This document shows, piece after piece, positions 35,024 to 43,944 of a DNA stretch of 64,000 bases. The notes under the pieces are model-generated. The model did no database searches. It saw nothing but the letters and a program-made list of their open reading frames with translations, and was not told where the DNA came from. This stretch comes from Acuticoccus mangrovi. Lineage in GTDB: Bacteria > Pseudomonadota > Alphaproteobacteria > Rhizobiales > Amorphaceae. The position numbers and the translations under genes are program-made. The first letter of the stretch is position 1. Each line of letters begins with the position of its first letter. The DNA lies in the NCBI RefSeq assembly GCF_016411865.1, contig NZ_JAEKJA010000007.1:62001-126000 (forward strand), written 5' to 3'.

Positions 35024-37087
35024 TCAATGACCTTCGCGCCACCAGGTGCCGCCGACGGCGGCGATCAGGAAGGCGAGGCCGAGGAAGCCCGCGAAGAGCG
35101 GCAGACGGTCGACGCCGACGAGCTCGCTCGCCTCGGACTGGCGCAGCCCCAGCCAGTCGCTGCCGGCCATCGCGCGGCCCTCCGTGCGCATCAAGATGCG
35201 CGGGGTGTCGGCGACGTCGTTGACGCGGCGGACCGAGCCGCGCGTCGCCTCGGCGATCGGGGCGAGCCGCTCGGTGTCGGAGCGCAGGTCCCGCGCCTCC
35301 AGCGGATTGGCCGGGCCGACATGGCCGAGCGCCGTCAGCGTCCCGTCGGTGGCGCGGTAGAGGCCCATTTCCGGATCCGCGATGTCGGCGGTCCAGAGGC
35401 CGGGGGCCGATTCCTCCAGCGTCACGTCCTGCGTCTCGCCGGAGGGGGTGGTGAGGGTCACCGGCGCGACGCCGTCGGCGAGCGTCTGCCGCTCGATCGT
35501 GAGCGATCCCGCCCCGGCGTCGAGCCGCAATGCCTCCTCCTCGAGCTCCGGCTCCTTCATCAGCCAGTGGGAGAGGCGACGCATCAGCGGCACGTGCGGG
35601 CCGCCGCCGTCGAAGCCGCGAGCCCACAGCCAGATGTGGTCCGACATCATCATGGCGACGCGGCCCTCGCCCTCGCGCGACAGGGTGAGGAGGGGGCTCG
35701 CGTTGGCGCCCGTCATCACCGTCTCGCCGGCGACCGGGATGGTCTCCACCTGACGGAACCAGTCGCTCCAGGCCGGCGGGCTCGCCTCGCTCCCCGGCAG
35801 CTCGCGGGTGACGGGGTGGCGCGCGCCCCGCTCCGACACCGCCGGCCGGAACGGCGCCTCGATCACGTCGCCGGAGGGGGCGGCGGGAAGGGCGGCGGCG
35901 AGCGGCGTATGGTAGATGGAGCGCGGCCCGGCATAGTCCGGCCCCGCCGCGATCAGCACCGCCCCGCCGTTCAGGACGTATTGGGCGATGTTGTCGAAAT
36001 AGAGCGACGGCAGCACGTTGCGGCGGTGATAGCGATCGAAGACGATGAGGTCGAACTCGTCGATCTTCTGGCTGAACAGCTCGCGGGTCGGGAAGGCGAT
36101 CAGCGACAGCTCGTTGATCGGCGTGCCGTCCTGCTTCTCCGGCGGGCGCAGGATGGTGAAGTGGACGAGATCCACCGAGGCGTCCGACTTCAGGAGGTTG
36201 CGCCAGGTGCGCTCGCCCGCGTGCGGCTCGCCGGAGACGAGGAGCACGCGCAGATTCTCCCGCACGCCTTCGACGATGGCGACGGCGGTGTTGTTGACGT
36301 CGGTGAGCTCGCCCGGCACCGACGGGACGGCGAACTGGAAGAAGTTGTCGCCGCCGTGCTTGATCGGGGCGGCGACCTCCACCTCCTCGCCCACGGTGAC
36401 GGTGCGCGTCTCCACCACCTCGTCGTCGATGCGCACCTCGAGCGGCACGCTGGTCTCGGCCGCGCCGGCGTCCTCGACGCGCACCTTGATCGTCTGGGTC
36501 GAGCCCACGAGGCCGAAGCGCGGGGCGGCGACGATCTCGATGCGGCGGTCGCGCTCGTCCTCCTCGCCCACCACGAGGGCGTGGAGGGGGGCGTTGAAGG
36601 GGGCGGTCTCGGGCACGTCGTGCACCTGTCCGTCGGTCACCATCACGGCGCCGGCGATGCGGTCGGGCGGCACGTCGCCGAGGAGATCGGCGAGCGGGCC
36701 GAAGAGGGCGGTGCCGTCCTGGTCGGCGGGCGGGCGGTCGACGGTGAGGGTGCGCACCTCGAGACCCGGGGTCGCCTCCAGGCGGCGCGTCAGGTCCGCG
36801 GCCACTCGGTCGGTCGCGGCGAGGCGGCCGGCGGTGCGCTGGCTCTGCGAGCGGTCGACCACCACCGCGACCACGCCGTCGAGCGGCTCGCGGATCTCGC
36901 GCTGCAGGGCGGGGTTGAGGAGGGCGATGGCGAAGAGCGCCACCGCCACGAGGCGGAAGGCCGAGCCGCGTACGTGCCGCACCACGCCGAGCCCCGCGAG
37001 CGTCAGCCCGACGACCGCGAAGGCGGCCACGAGCCACACCGGCACGAACGGCGAGAAGGCGACGGAGACGTCCATCAAGCCGCTCAT
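35024..37087 (-). CDS. Large membrane protein of the MoxR/DUF58 module (glutamine-amidotransferase-like/VWA-like)
   Basis: A 687-residue protein: two N-terminal membrane spans (about 13-60), a region with VVAVVVDRSQSQR resembling the first VWA strand with its D-x-S-x-S motif, beta-sandwich-like middle, a class I glutamine-amidotransferase-like segment (FDLIVFDRYHRR, YVLNGGAVLIAAG) and a last span near the C-terminus. Proteins of this type are inner-membrane partners of MoxR chaperones and are thought to help mature or stress-protect envelope components. ATG 37087 overlaps the stop of the DUF4159 gene (ATGA). Confidence 0.75.
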   Translation of the reverse strand: MSGLMDVSVAFSPFVPVWLVAAFAVVGLTLAGLGVVRHVRGSAFRLVAVALFAIALLNPALQREIREPLDGVVAVVVDRSQSQRTAGRLAATDRVAADLTRRLEATPGLEVRTLTVDRPPADQDGTALFGPLADLLGDVPPDRIAGAVMVTDGQVHDVPETAPFNAPLHALVVGEEDERDRRIEIVAAPRFGLVGSTQTIKVRVEDAGAAETSVPLEVRIDDEVVETRTVTVGEEVEVAAPIKHGGDNFFQFAVPSVPGELTDVNNTAVAIVEGVRENLRVLLVSGEPHAGERTWRNLLKSDASVDLVHFTILRPPEKQDGTPINELSLIAFPTRELFSQKIDEFDLIVFDRYHRRNVLPSLYFDNIAQYVLNGGAVLIAAGPDYAGPRSIYHTPLAAALPAAPSGDVIEAPFRPAVSERGARHPVTRELPGSEASPPAWSDWFRQVETIPVAGETVMTGANASPLLTLSREGEGRVAMMMSDHIWLWARGFDGGGPHVPLMRRLSHWLMKEPELEEEALRLDAGAGSLTIERQTLADGVAPVTLTTPSGETQDVTLEESAPGLWTADIADPEMGLYRATDGTLTALGHVGPANPLEARDLRSDTERLAPIAEATRGSVRRVNDVADTPRILMRTEGRAMAGSDWLGLRQSEASELVGVDRLPLFAGFLGLAFLIAAVGGTWWREGH

Positions 37088-39834
37088 TGGCCGAGGCGCT
37101 CCAGCAGCGCCGGGATGTGCACCTGATCGGCCTTATAGTTGCCGGTCATGGTGTAGATCGCGATGTTGATGCCGGCCCGCAGCGCGATCTCGCGCTGGTA
37201 GGGGTCGTTCGGAACCGTCGGGAACATGTAGCTGCCGTCCTCCGCGATCGCCCAGGCGCCCGCGAAATCGTTGGCGGTGATGATGATCGGCGACACGCCG
37301 TCGCCGGCGCGGGCCGGGCGGTCTTCCATCTCCTCGGTGGTGAGGGCCTCGACCCACAGGGGCGAGCCGGACCAGCGGCCGGGAAAGCCGGAGAGGAGGT
37401 AGAAGGTCTTGGTGAGCACGTGGTCCTGCGGCACCGGCTCGAGGGGCGGAATGTCGAGCCCGTCGAGGATCCGGCGCAGCGCCATCGTGGAGGGTGAGGT
37501 GGTGTTGAGCACGGCGCCGCCCTGGTCGCGGGTGTCGAACAGGATCGTTCCGCCGTTCTTCATGTAGGCGTCCACCTTGGCGATCGCCGTGTCGGAGGGG
37601 CGCGGGGTCGACGGCGAGAGCGGCCAGTAGAGGAGAGGGAAGAAGGCGAGATCGTCCGTCTCGATGTTGACCGACATGGGCTCGGCGGGCTCCACCGCAG
37701 TGCGGCGGGTGAGTGCCTCCGACAGGCCCTTGAGGCCGGCCTCGCTGATCCTGTCGAGCTCGGCGTCGCCCGTCGCCACGTAGGCGAGGCGGGTGTGCAG
37801 CGAGGCGCGCATCGCGAATTCGAGGGCGGCGGGGCTCAGCTCCTCGGCGGCGGCGCGGTCGGGCACGAGGGGGATCAGGGCGAGGAGCACGAGGCCCGCC
37901 GCGACCGCACTGCGCCGCAACGCCCCCATCAGGATCAATATGGCGAGGGCGTCGACGAGGAGGAGAACCGCAGCCATGGTCAGGAACATGCCTTTCAGCT
38001 CAGTGGGTCCGTCGGTGGTGTAGCTGGCGACGGCGGCGTTCGGCAGCGCGTCGGGGGTGAGGGCGGTCAGCGTCTCGCCGTCGGCGAGGAGGTTGACCGC
38101 GCGGAAGGCGCCGTCCGCGCCGTAGAGACCGGGCGGATGGCGGGGGCCGAGGACGGCGTTGCCGGCGGGCAGCGGTTCCACCTTGGAGCCGGGCGCCACC
38201 AGGCGGCCGGCGCCGTCGAGCACCCGATAGGGCGGCAGCGCGGGCCGGCCCTCCGCGCTCGCCTCACCCCCCATCGTGGTGGAGGAGAGGGAGACCACCG
38301 CCCGCAGCATCTCCACGAAGCTGCCGGACAGCGGCAGGGTCGACCAGCTCGTGTCGGCGGTGACGTGGAAGAACACCACCCACCCCGCGCCGATGCCGCG
38401 GCCGGTGACGAACGGGGTGCCGTCGCCGAGGCTGGCCCAGGTGCGCTCGGTGAGCGCGATCGACGGCTCGGCGAGGAGCTGGCGGCGCACCGTCACGTCG
38501 TTGGGCACGGTGAGGTCGGCGAACGGGCCGTTGGCGGCGAAGTCGGTGAGCGGCTGCGGATCGTTCCACGAGAGGGTGCCGCCGAGGGTGCGGGCGCCCT
38601 CGCGCATCGGCACGGGAACGAGGTCGTCCATTCCGTCGGCGGTGCGCGAGCCGGCGAAGCGGATGAGCACGCCGCCGGCGTTGATCCAGCGGGCGAGGGC
38701 GTCCTGCGTCGAGGGGAGGAGGGTGCCGACGTCGGCGAGGACGATGACCGAGGTGCCGGCGTCGATGAGCTCGTTCACCGCGCTCGGCAGGTCCCGCGCG
38801 GTGGGCACGCGCAGGTCCGACGACGGCGCCAGCGCGGCCCGCAGATAGTGGAGCGGCGACAGGAGGGGCTGGGCCTGGTCGAACGAGGCGCCCGAGATCA
38901 GCCCCACGGTGCGGCGGCGGAAGCGCTCGTCGAGCAGGCGCACGGCGGCGGCGTTGCGCTCGCCGCCCACCGTCACGCGCATCGCATCGTTGCGCAGCTC
39001 GGTGGGGAGGGCGAGGTCCACGGTGGCGCTGGTGGCGCCGGGGCCGAAGGTGGCGGCGCCCTCGCCGAGGACGAAGCCGCGCTGGTCGAGGATGCGCACC
39101 TGGCGCGGCAGCGGGCCGGGGAAGGCGTCGCTCACCAGCGTCACGGCCATGCCGTCGGCCGTCGCCGTCACGTCGGACACGCCCACGAGGCGGCCGCTCT
39201 CGGGCAGGAACACGCGCACCGGGGCGGCGCTCGCCGCGTCGAGGGCGGCGAGGAAGGCGGTGTCGTCGTCGCCGGCGAGGCCGTCGGAGAGCCAGGCGGC
39301 ACCGCCGACCTCGATGCCGGCGAGCCGTTCGGCGAGGGCGCCGCGCTGGGCAGGCCACGGCTGCGGCGAGAGGCTGCGCAGGAGCTCGCGCGCCTCCTGC
39401 GGGCTCTGGCCGGTGAGGGCGGGGGCGGGATCGGCGGTCCCGACCAGGATCACGGCGCGGTTCGCCGCCTCCGCCGCGGCGATCTGGCGCTCGGCGAGGG
39501 CGACGCGGCTGTCCCAGTCGTCGGCCGCGGCGAAGGTGTCGTCGATCGCGATCAGCATCGGCCCGTCGCCGGCGGCGATCGGCGCATCGGGCCTCAGCAC
39601 CGGCTGGGCGAGGGCGATGATCACCAAGGCGGCGAGCATCAGGCGGATCAGCATCAGCCACCAGGGCGTGCGCGACGGCGTCTCTTCACGCTTCGTGAGG
39701 CCGAGGAGAAGGCGGGTCGGTGCGAAGGTGATGTCGCGCGGGCGCGGCGGGGTGGCGCGCAACAGCCACCACAGCACCGGCAGGAGCAGCAGCGCCCAGA
39801 GCACGGCGGGGGCGCCGAAGGCGAGGTCGGTCAT
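37084..39834 (-). CDS. BatA-like/DUF4159 double-domain membrane protein
   Basis: A 916-residue protein. The N-terminus (FGAPAVLWALLLLPVLWWLLRATPP) is the aerotolerance BatA-type two-span start, followed by a VWA-like region without a full metal site, two membrane spans near 620-680, and a C-terminal DUF4159 domain (about 700-916; FFPLLYWPLSPSTPRPS, DAYMKNGGTILFDTRDQ). It is an established companion of MoxR and DUF58 in alphaproteobacteria. The start at ATG 39834 overlaps the DUF58 stop; the open frame upstream is only a GC artefact. Confidence 0.85.
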   Translation of the reverse strand: MTDLAFGAPAVLWALLLLPVLWWLLRATPPRPRDITFAPTRLLLGLTKREETPSRTPWWLMLIRLMLAALVIIALAQPVLRPDAPIAAGDGPMLIAIDDTFAAADDWDSRVALAERQIAAAEAANRAVILVGTADPAPALTGQSPQEARELLRSLSPQPWPAQRGALAERLAGIEVGGAAWLSDGLAGDDDTAFLAALDAASAAPVRVFLPESGRLVGVSDVTATADGMAVTLVSDAFPGPLPRQVRILDQRGFVLGEGAATFGPGATSATVDLALPTELRNDAMRVTVGGERNAAAVRLLDERFRRRTVGLISGASFDQAQPLLSPLHYLRAALAPSSDLRVPTARDLPSAVNELIDAGTSVIVLADVGTLLPSTQDALARWINAGGVLIRFAGSRTADGMDDLVPVPMREGARTLGGTLSWNDPQPLTDFAANGPFADLTVPNDVTVRRQLLAEPSIALTERTWASLGDGTPFVTGRGIGAGWVVFFHVTADTSWSTLPLSGSFVEMLRAVVSLSSTTMGGEASAEGRPALPPYRVLDGAGRLVAPGSKVEPLPAGNAVLGPRHPPGLYGADGAFRAVNLLADGETLTALTPDALPNAAVASYTTDGPTELKGMFLTMAAVLLLVDALAILILMGALRRSAVAAGLVLLALIPLVPDRAAAEELSPAALEFAMRASLHTRLAYVATGDAELDRISEAGLKGLSEALTRRTAVEPAEPMSVNIETDDLAFFPLLYWPLSPSTPRPSDTAIAKVDAYMKNGGTILFDTRDQGGAVLNTTSPSTMALRRILDGLDIPPLEPVPQDHVLTKTFYLLSGFPGRWSGSPLWVEALTTEEMEDRPARAGDGVSPIIITANDFAGAWAIAEDGSYMFPTVPNDPYQREIALRAGINIAIYTMTGNYKADQVHIPALLERLGQ

Positions 39835-40805
39835 CCGCGACGCTCCTGGTGGGCCGCGCCCTCGCCGGCGAGCCCGTTGCGCAAGGCAAGCAAGGCCGGG
39901 GCGGCGGACCGGTCGGTGTGGTGGATGATGAGCGAGCTGCCGAGCCGACGGGCTTCGGCGGCGAGGGCTTCCTTGTGGGCGGCGAGCGTGTCGCGGTAGC
40001 CGGCGCGCCAGGCCTCCGCCTTGCCGACGAGGAAGGCGAAGCCCGTCTCGGGGTCGACGAAGCGGTTGCGGCCGTCGAAGGGGAAGGTCTCCTCCACCGG
40101 ATCGAGCACCTGCACGAGATGGGTGCGCGCGCCGCGGCCGGCGAGGGCGTGGAACACCGGGCGCCAAGTGTCGATGGGATCGAGGAAGTCGCCGATGAGG
40201 ACCACATCGGAGTAGCGGCGCACGGCGTCGAGCCGCGGCGTCGCCTCCTCGTCGGCGGTGGCGGCGGTCTCGCTGAGCGCCTCGGCGATGCGATCGGCGG
40301 CGTTGCGCTGGGCGGACGGCGGCGGGCCGCCGGCGAGGCCGATCCGCTCGCCGCCGCGGCCGAGGAGATCGGCGAGGGCGAGGAGGAGGACCACGGCGCG
40401 CTCCTCCTTGGAGGCGGTGGCGAGGCGCGAGCGGGCGCGCATGGAGGCCGTGCGGTCGGCCCAGAGGGTGACGCTGTGGGCCGACTCCCATTCGCGCTCG
40501 CGCACCAGAAGGGTGTCGTCGCGGGCGGAGCGGCGCCAGTCGATGCGGCGGGCGGGTTCGCCGAACTCGAAGGGGCGGAACTGCCAGAAGGTCTCGCCGG
40601 GGCCGGCCCGGCGGCGGCCGTGCCAGCCCGCGGCGACCGACGCCGCCACGCGCTTCGCCTCCACCAGGAGGTCCGGAAGGTTTGCCGAGGCCGACTTGGC
40701 GGCGATCATCGCCGCGTCGGCCGGCGGGTGCGACGCCTCGGATTCTGGGCGTCTGAGCCGCTCGAACACTATGGGCCTCTTCAGCTCGACATGCGCTCGG
40801 GCCAC
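39831..40805 (-). CDS. DUF58 domain protein
   Basis: A 324-residue protein with the DUF58 core WQFRPFEFGEPARRIDWRRSARDDTLLVRERE (seen as FRPFEFGEPARRIDW then SARDD) and a VWA-like C-terminal half beginning VTLWADRTASM, which keeps D-x-[S/T]-x-S only in part. DUF58 proteins are client or adaptor partners of MoxR ATPases. It starts at GTG 40805; an ATG at residue 33 is an alternative. ATGA overlap with the downstream gene shows a coupled operon. Confidence 0.88.
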   Translation of the reverse strand: MARAHVELKRPIVFERLRRPESEASHPPADAAMIAAKSASANLPDLLVEAKRVAASVAAGWHGRRRAGPGETFWQFRPFEFGEPARRIDWRRSARDDTLLVREREWESAHSVTLWADRTASMRARSRLATASKEERAVVLLLALADLLGRGGERIGLAGGPPPSAQRNAADRIAEALSETAATADEEATPRLDAVRRYSDVVLIGDFLDPIDTWRPVFHALAGRGARTHLVQVLDPVEETFPFDGRNRFVDPETGFAFLVGKAEAWRAGYRDTLAAHKEALAAEARRLGSSLIIHHTDRSAAPALLALRNGLAGEGAAHQERRG

Positions 40806-40966
40806 GCCGCCGCAGGGCGACGTCGCCGTTCGCTCGACATTGTCGTTCCTGGGGCATCCCGCCCCGCCCGGCGCGCCGTCATCGCGCGCCGCGTCACTGC
40901 TGCGCCGCCGCGGAGGCGGACGCGGGTCGTGCCGGGGCGCGGCGCGACGGCCGCCACCCCGACAAT

Positions 40967-41968
<1,002 letters not shown>

Positions 41969-42141
41969 GACTTACCCCTTTGGGCCGCGGTCGGAGTCTG
42001 GCCCACCTTCCACTAAAAGCAAGGTCCGGGCCGGCGTCGCCTAACCATTTGTCCATGGTCTGGCGGGGTGGCTGTTTTGGATTAGGTTGGGTAGAGCGTT
42101 GCGCATCGCACGTGGGGTTGCAACGGAAGGGCTGCGGCCAG
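41969..42141. promoter_or_regulatory. Divergent promoter region of the MoxR and DUF1285 operons
   Basis: This head-to-head spacer is less GC-rich than neighbours around 42012-42085 (ctaaaagcaaggt, ctaaccatttgtccatggtctgg, gttttggattaggttgggta). The dyad accat...atggt at 42045-42063 lies near its centre. Promoters for both directions are expected, but I cannot define boxes with confidence. Confidence 0.3.
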
Positions 42142-42744
42142 GTGGCGCAGGACGACAACGAGACGATGGATTCCCCTGCCGGTCCGCTCGCCGCGCTGAT
42201 CGCGCGGGCGGCGGAGCTCGGTGGTGGAGCGGCACCGGTCGAGCGCTGGAACCCGCCCGACTGCGGCGCCATCCCCATGGAAATCAAAGAGGACGGCACG
42301 TGGCACTACAACGGCTCGCCGATTACCCGCGAGCGTCTCGTGAGGCTCTTCGCCTCGGTGCTGCGGCGCGAGGCGGACGGCAGCTTCGTGCTCGTCACGC
42401 CGGTGGAAAAGATGACCATCGCCGTGGCGGACGCACCGTTCGTGGCGGTGGAGCTCGTCGCGGAGGGCGAGGGCGCCTCCCGCAGCGTGACGGTGCGGAC
42501 GAACGTGGGCGACGTGGTGAGGGTCGATCCCGACCATCCCCTGCGCGTGGCGCAGGATGCCGCGCACGACGGCTTCGTGCCCTATGTCAGGGTGCGGGGC
42601 GGGCTCGAGGCGCGCCTCACCCGCGCCGCGGCGCTGGAGCTCGCCGAGCTCGCCGAAGCGGGGAGCGATGCGCCCGACGCCCCGCTCGGCATCTGGAGCG
42701 GCGGCACCTTCTTCCCGGTCGCCTCGGCGGAGGCGGCGCGATGA
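42142..42744 (+). CDS. DUF1285 family protein
   Basis: About 200 residues with the DUF1285 fingerprint: VERWNPPDCGAIPMEIKEDGTWHYNGSPITRERLVRLFASVLRREADG (seen in parts), FVLVTPVEKMTIAVADAPFVAV and DHPLRVA. Structures of this family show two beta-rich subdomains; the function is unknown. GTG 42142 has GGAAGG 11 bases upstream and is preferred; ATG 42166 is the alternative. In alphaproteobacteria the gene often sits, as here, between a MoxR gene and a CoA pyrophosphatase gene. Confidence 0.85.
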   Translation: MAQDDNETMDSPAGPLAALIARAAELGGGAAPVERWNPPDCGAIPMEIKEDGTWHYNGSPITRERLVRLFASVLRREADGSFVLVTPVEKMTIAVADAPFVAVELVAEGEGASRSVTVRTNVGDVVRVDPDHPLRVAQDAAHDGFVPYVRVRGGLEARLTRAAALELAELAEAGSDAPDAPLGIWSGGTFFPVASAEAAR

Positions 42745-42886
42745 GCGGGTGGGTGCGGTGACGAGCGGCGAGGAACGGTCGGACGGCCGGGCGTTGCCCG
42801 ACGGCGAGGGTGTGCCCCACGGCGACGACGCTGCCCTCGGCGAGAGCACGGGCCATGGCGAGCATGTCGCCCAAGGCGAGGAGACG
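42745..42886 (+). other. Repetitive spacer before the Nudix gene
   Basis: After the DUF1285 stop comes about 140 bp with reiterated ggcga/gacgg and gagcacggg words, including ggccatggcgagcatgtcg. It stays in frame with the Nudix gene from a GTG at 42758, and the encoded residues would be Gly/Glu/Asp/His-rich low complexity. I regard it as untranslated leader or a rapidly changing N-terminal extension rather than a separate gene. Confidence 0.4.
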
Positions 42887-43582
42887 ATGGAGGCGAGGGC
42901 GCTCGCCGCGGAGACGGCGGGGCCACCCACGGTGTATCCGCCGGCCGACGACGATACGGAGCTTGCGAGAGTGTTGGAGCGGGCGGCTGGGCTATATCCG
43001 CCGCTCGAGCCGCTGCCCGTCGATGCGCCGGTGTTCGGCGACCACGTGCTCAACCCGGACCTCGCGCCGTCGGCCGACACGCCACCGCCGCGCCATGCGG
43101 CCGTGCTCGTCGCCCTTGCGGCCGATGACATGGGGCGTCTCAGTTTGATCCTCACGGAGCGTGCCACCCATCTGAAGGCCCACGCCGGCCAGATTGCATT
43201 GCCGGGGGGAAGGATTGAGCCTGGCGAGAAGCCTGCCGAAGCAGCCTTGCGCGAGGCTGAGGAGGAGATCGCCTTGCCCCGTCATGCGGTGGAGCCCATC
43301 GGCCTCGTCGACGCCTATGTGACCCGCTCCGGCTTCTTCGTGGTTCCCGTTCTCGCCCGACTGCGCGAGACGGTCCGCCTGGTGCCCGAGCCCGGCGAGG
43401 TGGCCGCCGCCTTCACCATGCCGTTCGGCTTCGCCCTCAGCGACGCCAACCGGCGCGAGCGCACCATGGAGCGCAACGGCGCCACCCGCCGCTACTACGA
43501 GACGATGTACGGACGCCATCGCATCTGGGGGGTGACGGCGGGCATCCTGAAGCTCGTCAGCGAGCGGCTCGACATCCGATGA
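42887..43582 (+). CDS. Nudix hydrolase, CoA pyrophosphatase (NudL-like)
   Basis: A 231-residue hydrolase that would split coenzyme A into 3',5'-ADP and phosphopantetheine. The Nudix box runs 108-130 (GGRIEPGEKPAEAALREAEEE, with IAL closing; the usual Gly before the last residue is Ala) and is preceded by the CoA-specific LTERATHLKAHAGQIALPGG pattern. ATG 42887 has GAGGAG close upstream; a GTG at 42758 would add 43 low-complexity residues. Its TGA overlaps the DUF6111 ATG (ATGA). Confidence 0.88.
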   Translation: MEARALAAETAGPPTVYPPADDDTELARVLERAAGLYPPLEPLPVDAPVFGDHVLNPDLAPSADTPPPRHAAVLVALAADDMGRLSLILTERATHLKAHAGQIALPGGRIEPGEKPAEAALREAEEEIALPRHAVEPIGLVDAYVTRSGFFVVPVLARLRETVRLVPEPGEVAAAFTMPFGFALSDANRRERTMERNGATRRYYETMYGRHRIWGVTAGILKLVSERLDIR

Positions 43583-43845
43583 TCCGCATCATCATCACCC
43601 AGCTGGTGCTGTTCGCGCTGCCGTTCGTGGCGTTCTTCGTCTATCGCCTCACGACGCACGGGTGGACCGGCGCGCGGGTCGCCACCATGGGGCGGGCGGC
43701 GTTCGCCCTCACCGTCATCGGCGGCCTCCTGGTGATCGGCGGCTTCGTCTATTTCGCGATGACGAGCGGCACCAGCGAAGGCGTCTACGTGCCGGCCCAG
43801 TACCGCGACGGCAAGCTCATCCCGGGAGGCTTCCGGCCGCGCTGA
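43579..43845 (+). CDS. DUF6111-like small membrane protein
   Basis: An 88-residue protein with two membrane spans (TQLVLFALPFVAFFVYRLT, then FALTVIGGLLVIGGFVYFAM) and the conserved ending YVPAQYRDGKLIPGGF. The family is found in alphaproteobacteria beside CoA pyrophosphatase and CCA-adding enzyme genes and has no known function. The ATGA overlap with the Nudix gene indicates coupled translation. No CCA-adding enzyme gene follows here. Confidence 0.78.
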   Translation: MIRIIITQLVLFALPFVAFFVYRLTTHGWTGARVATMGRAAFALTVIGGLLVIGGFVYFAMTSGTSEGVYVPAQYRDGKLIPGGFRPR

Positions 43846-43944
43846 GGCGGACCTCGGCGCAACCGTCGGCGCCGCGGCAAAGCCGTGCGCAAGGCATCGA
43901 GTCTAGACCTCGCTCAGAACGGCACCAGCGTGAGACTGAGATCG

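Noticed and set aside
35027-37126. Plus-strand 699-codon frame opposite the large membrane protein
   Set aside because: Low-complexity Glu/Arg/His/Ala composition and no recognisable fold; antisense of a real gene.
37795-39999. Plus-strand 734-codon frame opposite the DUF4159 gene
   Set aside because: Same GC-driven shadow; composition lacks hydrophobic core patterns.
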